From NCBI RefSeq assembly GCF_041583195.1, contig NZ_JBFHGL010000010.1:1-64000 (forward strand): a stretch of 64,000 nucleotides of DNA, in the 5' to 3' direction. This document shows, piece after piece, positions 37,455 to 46,812 of this stretch. Within the stretch, counting starts at the first letter, position 1. The number at the start of each line of letters is the position of its first letter. A model generated the notes under the pieces. It did no database searches. It was not told the origin of the DNA and was given only the letters and a program-made list of their open reading frames with translations. The DNA comes from Sulfurimonas sp. (GTDB lineage Bacteria; Campylobacterota; Campylobacteria; Campylobacterales; Sulfurimonadaceae). The position numbers were made by a program, and so were the translations under genes.

Positions 37455-38435
37455 ATGTTACGAATGATATCAATATTAATTTTTACAGTGGTGCTACAAG
37501 CACAGACGGATACGGTTATACCAAAGAAGGTATTTGGTTCTTCACCGCCGATGAACTATCTACTATATGCCATTAATCCTGAGAAGATGGTGGGTTTAAA
37601 CTTTAGTGCAAAAAATCTTAACAATAATGCAGACGAGAAGTTTTTAAAACAAAGTTTTTTAGAGCTGCCTGTTATAGGTTCTTTTCACGGTTCAGGGCAG
37701 GGTATGAACGTTGAGACAATTATAAAGTATTCGCCTGAACTTATTTTAATCTGGAAAGATGATTATTTAAATAGCAAAGTTACAGAGGCTATCAACAGGA
37801 CAAAGATTCCAAGTATCTCTTTAGAGTTTAGAAAAATAGAGTCTATGGCCGACTCAATTTTAAAAGCCTCCGAAGCTATCGGTGAGAAAGAAAGAGGCGA
37901 GATTTTAAGCAGTTATACAAAGGAGCGTATGGAGTATATAAAAAATACGGTTAAAACTCTAAAACCTGTTAAATACTACTATGCTGAGGGTGTTGACGGG
38001 CTTGCGACAGAGTGTGACAAGTCGTTTCATGTTGAAGCACTTAATTTTGCCGGCGGTGAAAACGTACACAAATGTACACAAAGTAACTTAAGAGGGTTAG
38101 AACGCATTACATTTGAGACACTCTTAGGTTATGACCCGGAAGTGATCATTGTACAAAATAGGATGGTTTACAACAAAATAAACTCAAATGACTTATGGAA
38201 ACATTTACGTGTGGTAAAAAACAAAAAGGTTTATTTAGTGCCAAACACACCTTTTCACTGGTTAGACAGACCACCGTCGTTTATGCGCATTATCGGTATA
38301 GAGTGGCTGGTAGAGAAGTTTTATCCTAAATTTTATAAAGGAGATTTAAAAGAACAGACAAGGAAGTTTTATAAGCTCTTTTTAGATGTAGAGCTAAGCA
38401 ATAAAGATATTAATCAAATTTTACAAGGAAAATAA
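37455..38435 (+). CDS. MolA/BtuF-type periplasmic binding protein 1
   Basis: 326 residues from ATG 37455 (AAGGAG 5-6 bases upstream). It has a signal peptide (ILIFTVVLQAQ) then a class III binding-protein fold (VFGSSPPMNYLLYAINPEK, DPEVIIVQNR, PNTPFHWLDRPPSFMR). In Haemophilus the MolA protein of this type binds molybdate or tungstate. Linkage to ModE boxes points to Mo or a Mo complex. It shares the PPSFMR block with the second copy at 42532. Confidence 0.85.
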   Translation: MLRMISILIFTVVLQAQTDTVIPKKVFGSSPPMNYLLYAINPEKMVGLNFSAKNLNNNADEKFLKQSFLELPVIGSFHGSGQGMNVETIIKYSPELILIWKDDYLNSKVTEAINRTKIPSISLEFRKIESMADSILKASEAIGEKERGEILSSYTKERMEYIKNTVKTLKPVKYYYAEGVDGLATECDKSFHVEALNFAGGENVHKCTQSNLRGLERITFETLLGYDPEVIIVQNRMVYNKINSNDLWKHLRVVKNKKVYLVPNTPFHWLDRPPSFMRIIGIEWLVEKFYPKFYKGDLKEQTRKFYKLFLDVELSNKDINQILQGK

Positions 38436-38436
38436 T

Positions 38437-40680
38437 ATGAAAAGAAAAACAATAATTTTGTCACTAGTGGCAACCGCTACATTGATGGCAAACCCTATCA
38501 GTGTAGAAAAAATCGTAGTAGATACCACTGCTTATGAAGATGAGTCTCTTTTTATGGCCGATTCAAATCTATCAAAGGCTGAAAATAAAGAGCGCTTTAC
38601 ATCTAAGAGTATTGCTAAATTATCAACTCATGCTAATATGAACCCGTATACTGTTATAGCATTCTCACCGTCTGTAAACTTTACACCTGTTGATACTATA
38701 GGTTCAAACGAACCTTCATTTCACGATCCTATCCGTATACGCGGTAAAAGCCAATCAGGTCCCGGAGGCGTATATATGATCAATAGTATGCCGCTATCTT
38801 CTAATCCAGGCGGCGGTAAACATATGGTTGATATGGAAAACATAGCATCAATTGATCTGCTAAAGGGTTATTTGCCTGTTGATAAAAATTTAGGTTTTTC
38901 GAGTTTAATAGGAAAAGTTGATCTAAATGTACTTTCTGCTAAAAAAGAAGCAGGGGCGACTATTTCGCAGTCATTTGGTTCGGAAGATTTTAAAAGAACA
39001 TTTTTACGTTTTGATACAGGTAAATTCGGTGATTTTTCAGCTTTTGGATCTATCTCTGTGATTTCAAATGATAAGTATAAAGGTGATGGTGATCTTCAAA
39101 GAGTTAACGGTATGCTTGGTTTAACTTATGAGCCAAACAGCAGTTTTAAAGCAGAACTTTATGCAATTCGCAACAGTGACGAACACCATAATTACGACTC
39201 TTTAAGTTATGCCCAGACTCAAAACCTGGGTGTTTATTTTGACAAAGATTTCGGCACTGTAAAACCTACAACTGCAAACGATGTTGACTATTACGACTGG
39301 AACAGACAGGACTTTATAACTACAAATATTTTTGCAGATATACTTTATAAGCCTACATCTGATGATACTATCACTTTTAAGCCTTACTATAAGCAGGACG
39401 AAGGGGAGATTTTCTTTTCCAAATTTGATGCAACACCTGCAAAACAAGGTGTAGTAAACTGGCAGATGGATCATGACCTTTACGGTGCTGTAGCTGCGTA
39501 TGAGCATAGTTTCAGCCAAGCACTTAAAAGTAAAATAGGGTATTGGTATCATAAACAGCTTCCTCCCGGCCCACCGACTGACAGACGTTTTTACGGTGTA
39601 AATGCTACTGGTGATCTGTTCTTTAAAAAATATGCATCTTTAGCGGATGTTGATCATCACGTACTGCAGTCTCCTTTTGTTGAGATCAGCGGTGATATAA
39701 ACAACTTTATCTATTCTGTAGGTGTGCAGTATCAAAACTTTAAATTAAGCTCAATTAAAAACTATCTAACAGATGCAAACACGAGTTTGGATTATGATAC
39801 GGCAATCGCTACATCCACACTAGATACATGGGGTAGTGTAGATGCAAAAACATTTAAAACATGGCTTCCTTCACTTTATGCGGCATATAAACTTGATGAT
39901 CTAAGTTCAGTATATCTTGATTACTCACGTTCATACGGTTTTGATGTAAATCTTTACCCTACATATACAAGTAACTATGCTAACTTTAAAGGCAAAGGTA
40001 TAACGCTGCAACAACTTTGGAACGACCTTGAACTTGAAACATCTGATAATATTGATCTTGGTTACAAAACAACTGTTGGTGCAGTTACTCTGCAACCAAG
40101 TCTTTTTGTATCTTTTGTAAGTAACAAACAAGCAAATGTTTATGACACTGCTTTAGATGTAAGTTATCCTGCAAATCTGGGTGATGCTGTAGGTTACGGT
40201 GCAGAATTCTCAGCTTACGGCGCTCTTCGTGAAGACTTGGAATTTATGATGGGACTATCATACAACAGCTATTCTTTTGATCAGGACTTTACAACAAGTG
40301 CCACGACGACAAGTAATATAAAAGGCAACCAACTGCCTGATGCACCTAAAGTGATGGCAAAAGGGGCACTTTCGTATTATCTTGATAAATGGACGTTTAC
40401 ACCTAGTGTGCGCTATACGTCAAGCCGTTACGGTGATGTAGAAAACACACAAAAAGTGGATGCTTTTACAGTAGTCGATCTAGATGTATCATATAAAGCC
40501 AAAGGTTTTCTGGGCTCAAAAAACACAATGTTTCGTCTTAGTGCGACAAACATAAGCGATGAAGAATACATTGCAACGATCAACACGCCTGATAATGTTT
40601 TAGCCGCATCTACTACATCTAGTACATATCAAACAGGTGCACCTAGAATGGTGTTTTTTAGCGCGAATCTAAGGTATTAA
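38437..40680 (+). CDS. TonB-dependent outer-membrane receptor 1
   Basis: 747 residues with a signal peptide (ILSLVATATLMA), a plug-domain block (IRIRGKSQSGPGGVYM, IASIDLLKGYLP) and a beta-barrel ending in Tyr after FFSANLR, as outer-membrane proteins do. The TonB box is not obvious. The substrate is unknown; the position between a MolA-like protein and a MolBC-like ABC transporter under ModE suggests Mo uptake. Confidence 0.9.
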   Translation: MKRKTIILSLVATATLMANPISVEKIVVDTTAYEDESLFMADSNLSKAENKERFTSKSIAKLSTHANMNPYTVIAFSPSVNFTPVDTIGSNEPSFHDPIRIRGKSQSGPGGVYMINSMPLSSNPGGGKHMVDMENIASIDLLKGYLPVDKNLGFSSLIGKVDLNVLSAKKEAGATISQSFGSEDFKRTFLRFDTGKFGDFSAFGSISVISNDKYKGDGDLQRVNGMLGLTYEPNSSFKAELYAIRNSDEHHNYDSLSYAQTQNLGVYFDKDFGTVKPTTANDVDYYDWNRQDFITTNIFADILYKPTSDDTITFKPYYKQDEGEIFFSKFDATPAKQGVVNWQMDHDLYGAVAAYEHSFSQALKSKIGYWYHKQLPPGPPTDRRFYGVNATGDLFFKKYASLADVDHHVLQSPFVEISGDINNFIYSVGVQYQNFKLSSIKNYLTDANTSLDYDTAIATSTLDTWGSVDAKTFKTWLPSLYAAYKLDDLSSVYLDYSRSYGFDVNLYPTYTSNYANFKGKGITLQQLWNDLELETSDNIDLGYKTTVGAVTLQPSLFVSFVSNKQANVYDTALDVSYPANLGDAVGYGAEFSAYGALREDLEFMMGLSYNSYSFDQDFTTSATTTSNIKGNQLPDAPKVMAKGALSYYLDKWTFTPSVRYTSSRYGDVENTQKVDAFTVVDLDVSYKAKGFLGSKNTMFRLSATNISDEEYIATINTPDNVLAASTTSSTYQTGAPRMVFFSANLRY

Positions 40681-40685
40681 TATTT

Positions 40686-41711
40686 ATGTTGTTATCAAAA
40701 GAGACGCGATTTTTAATCATAGGCATAATACTTTTAACTTTTTTGGCACTGTTTTCTTTGTTATGGGGACAGTACCCTATAAGTTTTGAAGTGTTTTATG
40801 CATATATTAAAAATATACTTTTCTCAATACCTGTAGATGAATCTTATAATATTGAATTGATTCACAATATTATTGCCGAGATCCGCCTGCCGAGAATACT
40901 CTTGGCAATCCTTATAGGTGCTGCACTTGCAACCAGCGGTGCGGTATTTCAGGCTATGTTTGTAAATCCGCTTGTATCTCCGGGTATTTTAGGTGTGCTT
41001 GCAGGTGCATCTTTTGGAGCAGCGTGTGGAATGCTGATCAGCGAGAACTGGTTTATAGTACAGATTATGGCTTTTGTGTTTGGTTTTATTGCAGTTGGTT
41101 TTGCGGTATTTGTCGGCTCTATGGTTACATCTTCAAGATCAACAGTTATGCTTGTTCTTGGCGGTGTAATTAGCGGTTCTTTATTTACATCTTTACTCTC
41201 TATTGTAAAGTATGTAGCAGATCCATATAGCACTTTACCGGCAATTGTTTACTGGTTAATGGGTTCACTATCAATGGCTCAGATAAATGAGGTTTTACTG
41301 GTAGCTATTCCAATACTGCTAAGTATTGCAGGAATGATCTTTATGAGTAAATATTTTGATCTTTTAAGTCTTGGTGATGAAGAGGCAAAAGCACTTGGTG
41401 TGAATGTTAAACTGGTTCGAATCGTTGCAATTATCTTAGCTACACTTGCAAGTTCGCTTGCAGTGGTGATGGCAGGAATTATCGGTTGGGTAGGGCTTAT
41501 TATTCCACATATAATCCGTATGGCAATAGGCCCTGCACACAGACTGCTGATCCCTTTAAGCGCAATTATAGGCGGGGCATTTTTACTTGCTGCTGATGCT
41601 ATCTCAAGGCTCGCACTCAGTGTTGAGATCCCAATTGGAATTCTTACTTCTCTTATCGGGATACCAATATTTATTATTGTACTTAAAAACGCGAGGGCAG
41701 CATGGAACTAA
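40686..41711 (+). CDS. FecCD/BtuC-type ABC permease (MolB-like)
   Basis: 341 residues, about ten membrane helices. The block EIRLPRILLAILIGAALATS then GAVFQAMFVNPLVSPG is the FecCD/BtuC signature, with GIIGWVGLIIPHIIRM later. It is the inner-membrane channel partner of the ATPase that overlaps its end by 10 bases. Together with the MolA-like protein it resembles Haemophilus MolBCA. Confidence 0.92.
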   Translation: MLLSKETRFLIIGIILLTFLALFSLLWGQYPISFEVFYAYIKNILFSIPVDESYNIELIHNIIAEIRLPRILLAILIGAALATSGAVFQAMFVNPLVSPGILGVLAGASFGAACGMLISENWFIVQIMAFVFGFIAVGFAVFVGSMVTSSRSTVMLVLGGVISGSLFTSLLSIVKYVADPYSTLPAIVYWLMGSLSMAQINEVLLVAIPILLSIAGMIFMSKYFDLLSLGDEEAKALGVNVKLVRIVAIILATLASSLAVVMAGIIGWVGLIIPHIIRMAIGPAHRLLIPLSAIIGGAFLLAADAISRLALSVEIPIGILTSLIGIPIFIIVLKNARAAWN

Positions 41712-42478
41712 AACCTGTATTAGAAGTGAATGAACTTCATTTTGGATATAAAAACAACAAGGTACTAAGAGGCATTAATTTTGATTTGTATAAAGGTGAA
41801 GTAGTTTCCCTTTTAGGACCAAACGGTTGCGGTAAAAGTACACTGATCCGTTTGATGCTTAAACTATTAGATGCAGATGATGTAATAAGTTTAAACGGTG
41901 TCTCTTTAAAAGATTACTCCCATAAACAGATAGCAGAGCATATTGCTTATATTCCGCAATACCATAATGTCCCGTTTAACTATTCCGTACTTGAAATGGT
42001 TGTAATGGGGCGTATATCAAAGCTTGGTTTTTTTGCATCACCTTCAAAAAATGATTATAAGATTGCAAAAGACGCACTGGAGCGTGCAGGTATATTGGAA
42101 CTTCAAGACAGAGCGTTCGGACAACTCAGCGGTGGGCAAAAGCAACTTGTCCTTCTTGCACGTGCCATTGCACAAGAGGTGAATGTGTTTTTTATGGATG
42201 AACCTGTTAACGGGCTGGATTACGGTAATCAGATACGTCTTTTAGAGTTGATAGATTCACTCGCTCGTGATGGATACACATTTTTAAAAACTACGCATTA
42301 TCCGGATCATGCACTGCTGATCTCAAGCCGTGTAGTTGTAATGGACGGCGGTGTGATCATAGCAAACGGGGCACCTGAAGATGTGATCCACAGCGAGATG
42401 ATCGAAGACGTGTACGGGATAAAAGCTGAGATTATCACACACGATACACATAAAAGGTGTGTACCTATTTTTAGGTAG
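41702..42478 (+). CDS. FecE/BtuD-type ABC ATPase (MolC-like)
   Basis: 258 residues. Walker A LLGPNGCGKSTLIR, signature LSGGQKQLVLLARA, Walker B VFFMDEPVNGLD and switch His LKTTHYPDH are present. It powers the overlapping permease. The next gene is preceded by a ModE box, so the operon probably ends here or reads through. Confidence 0.92.
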   Translation: MELKPVLEVNELHFGYKNNKVLRGINFDLYKGEVVSLLGPNGCGKSTLIRLMLKLLDADDVISLNGVSLKDYSHKQIAEHIAYIPQYHNVPFNYSVLEMVVMGRISKLGFFASPSKNDYKIAKDALERAGILELQDRAFGQLSGGQKQLVLLARAIAQEVNVFFMDEPVNGLDYGNQIRLLELIDSLARDGYTFLKTTHYPDHALLISSRVVVMDGGVIIANGAPEDVIHSEMIEDVYGIKAEIITHDTHKRCVPIFR

Positions 42479-42496
42479 CAAAAAATTTTTACATAT

Positions 42497-42520
42497 CGTT
42501 ATATAGTTGAGTATATAACA
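42497..42520. promoter_or_regulatory. ModE box upstream of the second MolA-like gene
   Basis: CGTTATATA-N6-TATATAACA; one mismatch, the best of the six. It ends 11 bases before the ATG at 42532. Confidence 0.85.
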
Positions 42521-42531
42521 AAGGAGTTAAG

Positions 42532-43500
42532 ATGAGAATTATTATTTTATGGTTTTTACTGCTTGGTTTAAGTATGGAAGCCAGAGTTGTAACAGATGAC
42601 TACGGTAGAAAAGTAGAATTGCCTGAAAAGGTAACTAAAATCTATGCATCCTCACCGCCTCTGAGCATGAGCCTTTTAGCTTTTGATCCTGAGTTGATAG
42701 CAGCACTTAATATGCCGTGGAAGGAAAACCAGAAGCCTTATGTTGGCACTGCATATGATAAACCCGTAGCAGGCGGTTTTTTTGGACAGGGACAGAGACC
42801 TAACTTTGAGGTGCTTGCAAAATCAAAACCGGACGTGATCATTATGTGGGGACGCATGAGTGGTGCAGACAAGATTTTAAAAAAGTTGGAAAAGCTAGGT
42901 ATTCCGGTACTAATGATACGTAACGACTCTATAAAAGATCTTGTAAGCCAGTTTAATCTTTACGGCGAGCTTACCGGTAACACAAAAAGAGCAAAAGAGC
43001 TTGTTGATTACACACAAGAGACACTCTCTCTTATAGATTCGCTTCAAGAGAAGTTGGCAAAACAAAAACCAGTGCGTTACTACTTTGCACAAGGTGTAGA
43101 CGGGCTTTTTAGCGAGTGTAAGGGTTCGTTCCACCTTGAGCCATTTAGCTACAGCTGGGCTGAAAATGCACTTGATTGTGACATGAGTTCAAACTACGGA
43201 ATGGAGAAAATCTCCATAGAGAGTATTGTGATGGCTGATCCTGACGTAATTGTAGCGATGGAGCCTTTTTTTGTAAAAAAGATCAACCAAAACAAACACT
43301 TTAAGTATCTCCGTTCAGTTCGTAAAGGGAAGGTTTATCTTGTCCCATCCACACCATTTAACTACATTACAAGACCTCCGTCATTTATGAGGCTAATGGG
43401 GATAAGATGGCTTATACACAACTTTTATCCGGAGATTTTGGATGTATCGTTTGTATCAGAACAGAAAAGATTTGAAAAAGTCTTTTTTAAAAATTTATAA
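42532..43500 (+). CDS. MolA/BtuF-type periplasmic binding protein 2
   Basis: 322 residues with a signal peptide (IILWFLLLGLSMEA), then a class III binding fold that opens VVTDDYGRKVELPEKVTKIY. It shares YYFAQGVDGL and TRPPSFMRLMGI with the copy at 37455, so the two are paralogues. No own permease follows; it may feed the MolBC pair at 40686. It is the first gene of an operon reaching to modD. Confidence 0.85.
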   Translation: MRIIILWFLLLGLSMEARVVTDDYGRKVELPEKVTKIYASSPPLSMSLLAFDPELIAALNMPWKENQKPYVGTAYDKPVAGGFFGQGQRPNFEVLAKSKPDVIIMWGRMSGADKILKKLEKLGIPVLMIRNDSIKDLVSQFNLYGELTGNTKRAKELVDYTQETLSLIDSLQEKLAKQKPVRYYFAQGVDGLFSECKGSFHLEPFSYSWAENALDCDMSSNYGMEKISIESIVMADPDVIVAMEPFFVKKINQNKHFKYLRSVRKGKVYLVPSTPFNYITRPPSFMRLMGIRWLIHNFYPEILDVSFVSEQKRFEKVFFKNL

Positions 43501-43512
43501 AAAGGAAAATAG

Positions 43513-45555
43513 ATGAATAAAAATATAAAGTTAAGCTCATTATTGAGTCTTTTGATAGTTAGTAGTGAAGTTATGGCACAGAGCCAAACTTTAGATGTTG
43601 TAAACGTAAATGATACCGGAGTATATCAGCGTGATGATATCTCTTTAGATAGTCCGACAAACATATATAAAGTTGAAAAAAGTACACATGCCAATACTGA
43701 GATCATAACTAAAGAGGAGATCGAAGCGCAAAAAGCAAAAGATGTTTTTGACCTTTTAAATAAAGTAACAGGACTGGATTTAACATATCATGGTCGCCGC
43801 AGCCCTTTTACATTAAGTATGAGAGGAAGTTCAAATATAACTTATATTGTAGACGGTGCGATACTTCCTCCATCTGTGAGTCGTATACTTTACAAGTTGC
43901 CAATGGTAGCTATAGAGGAGATACAGGTTGTTAAAAGTGCTACATCCTTATCAATAGCACCATCGATTAATGTCGGAGCTTCAAACAGCGGCTCAGGAGT
44001 AAATATAGGGTATGTGATAATCCGCACAAAACAGCCGAAAAAGACAGAAGGAATTTTAAGCGCATTTTATGAAAAGGCAGTAAGTCAGCCGAGTGCTAAC
44101 GGGCAGAATCTCTATGCTGGTACACGTTTTGGGGATGCTAACTCTTGGAACGGTTATATAGGTGCGATGCTTTCACGCTTTGATAGAAAAAGTAAAGATT
44201 CATGGTTTGACGGGAGTGACGGTGAATCAGGTATGCTTAACGGAGGAATAAGTAACGGAGCTTTCTCACTTAACTTTATGGCGTATAAAGATAAGGGGCG
44301 TTTTGAGATGCAGCGCGGTGTTACACACGATGATAGTCTTCATAGTGCAAAATGGTATTACGAACCACTGAAAACAAATATTTTTTCTCTTGATGGAAGC
44401 ATGGTTTGGAATGAAAATCATGTGACTCTTTTTTCTTTCGCACAAACAGAGTATGAGCAAAATGAGCATAATGAAGACTTTTTAGATCCAAGTGTACTTT
44501 CTACACGTGATTATGAGGAAAAAACTAAAAACTACAGCCTGCGCCATAATGCACGCTTTGGAAATACTAAACTTCAAATAGGAGGGCAATATGTTGATGC
44601 ACAAGGTTCAGGTTCAGACCTTTTTAACCCGTATATAAAATACGACACTACTATTAAAGGAGCTTCTGCATCTGTTGAACAGACATTATTAGGCGGTGAT
44701 CTTGTATTAGATGCAGGTTATAGATGGGATCAAAAAACAATAGAGGATTCAACAGCTGCAAAATCGCCTGCACTTGCTAAGCTAAATGCAAATAACGGTG
44801 TAGATTTAGCACCTGCATCTATTTTTACTATAGGCGGTGTTTTCGATATTGTTGATTCACATAGTTTGAGTGCGCGTTATTTTTACGGTGATCAAGGTAT
44901 ATCCGGTGATTTCACAATGCAAACACAAGACAGCAGCCCTTTAGATTCGGAGAAGCAAAAACGTTATGAACTTAGTTTAGATTCAAAATTTGCTCCGTAT
45001 TTTAATTCACTAATCACTTACTTTGACACAGATGTCGAAAATGAGAAAAGAGCTACCTCAAATACTTATTTTATCGGTGCTGAAGAATATTATTATTACA
45101 GCCAAGTTGATTCTAGAACCAAAGGTTTAGAGATGAGTGTAAAAGGGAAAGTAGCAGACTCAACAAGCTATAAATTTTCATGGACGAGAATACTTTCCAA
45201 AGAGACTCAGGATTATGCAAACGTAAGTGATGAGGTTGGCGTGATCATTCCTAAAAATACTTTTACGGTACTTATCACTCATACATATAATGACTACCGT
45301 TTTAATATCTCAGGAAAAAATGCAAGTGCGTATACAAGTTCAAAAAGCCCGATGGGCTTATCTAATGCAGATCTAGGCGACTATACTCGTATAGATGCAA
45401 ACATAGCCAAAGACTTTAAGCTTGATAAATACATAGCTACAGCAAAGATTTACGGAAGAAACATAACACACGATCAATACGCTACAAAATACACGACAGG
45501 GTATTACTATGACAGAGGGCGTACATTAGGTTGTGAGTTGAGCTTCTCATTTTAA
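43513..45555 (+). CDS. TonB-dependent outer-membrane receptor 2
   Basis: 680 residues with a signal peptide (LLSLLIVSSEVMAQS). The plug domain is clear (EIITKEEIEAQKAKDVFDLL, TLSMRGSSNITYIVDG, VAIEEIQVVKS) and the barrel ends in Phe (LSFSF). The substrate is unknown; it follows a MolA-like gene under a ModE box. Confidence 0.9.
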   Translation: MNKNIKLSSLLSLLIVSSEVMAQSQTLDVVNVNDTGVYQRDDISLDSPTNIYKVEKSTHANTEIITKEEIEAQKAKDVFDLLNKVTGLDLTYHGRRSPFTLSMRGSSNITYIVDGAILPPSVSRILYKLPMVAIEEIQVVKSATSLSIAPSINVGASNSGSGVNIGYVIIRTKQPKKTEGILSAFYEKAVSQPSANGQNLYAGTRFGDANSWNGYIGAMLSRFDRKSKDSWFDGSDGESGMLNGGISNGAFSLNFMAYKDKGRFEMQRGVTHDDSLHSAKWYYEPLKTNIFSLDGSMVWNENHVTLFSFAQTEYEQNEHNEDFLDPSVLSTRDYEEKTKNYSLRHNARFGNTKLQIGGQYVDAQGSGSDLFNPYIKYDTTIKGASASVEQTLLGGDLVLDAGYRWDQKTIEDSTAAKSPALAKLNANNGVDLAPASIFTIGGVFDIVDSHSLSARYFYGDQGISGDFTMQTQDSSPLDSEKQKRYELSLDSKFAPYFNSLITYFDTDVENEKRATSNTYFIGAEEYYYYSQVDSRTKGLEMSVKGKVADSTSYKFSWTRILSKETQDYANVSDEVGVIIPKNTFTVLITHTYNDYRFNISGKNASAYTSSKSPMGLSNADLGDYTRIDANIAKDFKLDKYIATAKIYGRNITHDQYATKYTTGYYYDRGRTLGCELSFSF

Positions 45556-45567
45556 AAGGAGAGAGAG

Positions 45568-46203
45568 ATGCAGGCAAAAAAGAGATATCCGGGAGGGAGT
45601 GATCCTAAAGGTTTTGATTCAATAGTTCGTGAGGTTTTTGCACCGATCTATCCAGTTATAGCGGAGCAGATACTCTCAAAAACACAAAAAAAAGATGGCA
45701 TGTGCTTAGATGTAGGATGCGGTACAGGTGCCCTTGGACGCGCTGTAGCAAAACTTTCAAACATGAATATTACTTTTTTTGATCAATCACCTGAGATGAT
45801 AGATCTATCTATAAGTTATGCCCATGATGAAAATCTGATCGAGCGAAGTGAGTTTATAGTGGGTGATATTCATGACTTGGCACTAAATGACAATAGTGTT
45901 GATCTTATTGTCAGTCGCGGTTCTGTTCCGTTTTGGAGTGATTTGGAAATGGCATACAAAGAGCTGTTTCGTGTTTTGAAAAAAGGAGGGCATGCATATA
46001 TTGGCGGCGGCTTTGGAAATGAAGAGCTGCGTGAAGAGATAGTTCGTACTATGAATGAGCGCAATAAAGAGTGGCGCAGCCCGTTTAAAGATAAAGCCCG
46101 CAAGCATCAGGAGATAATGCCGTCTATTTTAAATGGATTAAATAGCAGCTATTCCAATATTATTAATGATGAAAGTGGCTTTTGGGTTCATATAGTTAAA
46201 TAA
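45568..46203 (+). CDS. SAM-dependent methyltransferase 1
   Basis: 211 residues. Motif I CLDVGCGTGALGRA and the acidic loop ITFFDQSPEM are class I SAM features, with VDLIVSRGSVPFW as a later block. The substrate is unknown. Inside a TonB-receptor operon it may modify a metal-binding small molecule; arsenic or selenium style methylation is another option. Confidence 0.82.
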   Translation: MQAKKRYPGGSDPKGFDSIVREVFAPIYPVIAEQILSKTQKKDGMCLDVGCGTGALGRAVAKLSNMNITFFDQSPEMIDLSISYAHDENLIERSEFIVGDIHDLALNDNSVDLIVSRGSVPFWSDLEMAYKELFRVLKKGGHAYIGGGFGNEELREEIVRTMNERNKEWRSPFKDKARKHQEIMPSILNGLNSSYSNIINDESGFWVHIVK

Positions 46204-46212
46204 GGATAAAAA

Positions 46213-46812
46213 ATGCAAAACAATAGACAAAACAACAGTTGTCAAAATGGAAAAATAAACTCATTTACGCAAGTAAACCAGATGCAAAAACAGCCGAATA
46301 AATTCCGTTTTGGAGGGGAGGATGTACGTGTGGTTAATTCGATGATAGATATTATATACCCGCCTGTACCTTTTCCCTCAAACAAGATCTACAAAGCACT
46401 TGGGGAGGTGAAAATTCGCGAGATGGTAGATCATCACCACCAGCTTTTACTAAATACAAAGGTCGGGAAGCTTTTCCCTGCTAATGAAGAAGCATTGAAG
46501 ATGGCTATAGATAAAAGTGCAGACTTTTTTGTCGAAGCACTTGGAGGCGATGATGTTTTTACATCTGCTCACGGAGAACCGCATCTAAGAATGCGCCATT
46601 TTAAGATCCCCATTGATGAAAGCGATAGAGAGATTTGGCTGGCGATGTATAAAAAAACACTCAAAGAGATATCTTTTCCTGAAGAACACTTAGAGGAGTT
46701 TTGGAACTGGATTGAGCCGTTGTCAATACGTATGATCAACCGTCGTACAAATATGGATGAGATTAAACGTCACCATTGGCATGAGATTAAATCAGGATTT
46801 GTAAGCGCATGA
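46213..46812 (+). CDS. Truncated-globin family protein with N-terminal extension
   Basis: 199 residues. Residues about 60-190 are a truncated haemoglobin (KIREMVDHHHQLLL, HLRMRHFKIPIDESDREIWL with the probable proximal His and a distal-side Trp). The first 50 or so residues are polar and Asn/Gln-rich with one Cys. Such globins bind oxygen or NO. Its place in a molybdenum-uptake operon is unexpected. Confidence 0.82.
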   Translation: MQNNRQNNSCQNGKINSFTQVNQMQKQPNKFRFGGEDVRVVNSMIDIIYPPVPFPSNKIYKALGEVKIREMVDHHHQLLLNTKVGKLFPANEEALKMAIDKSADFFVEALGGDDVFTSAHGEPHLRMRHFKIPIDESDREIWLAMYKKTLKEISFPEEHLEEFWNWIEPLSIRMINRRTNMDEIKRHHWHEIKSGFVSA

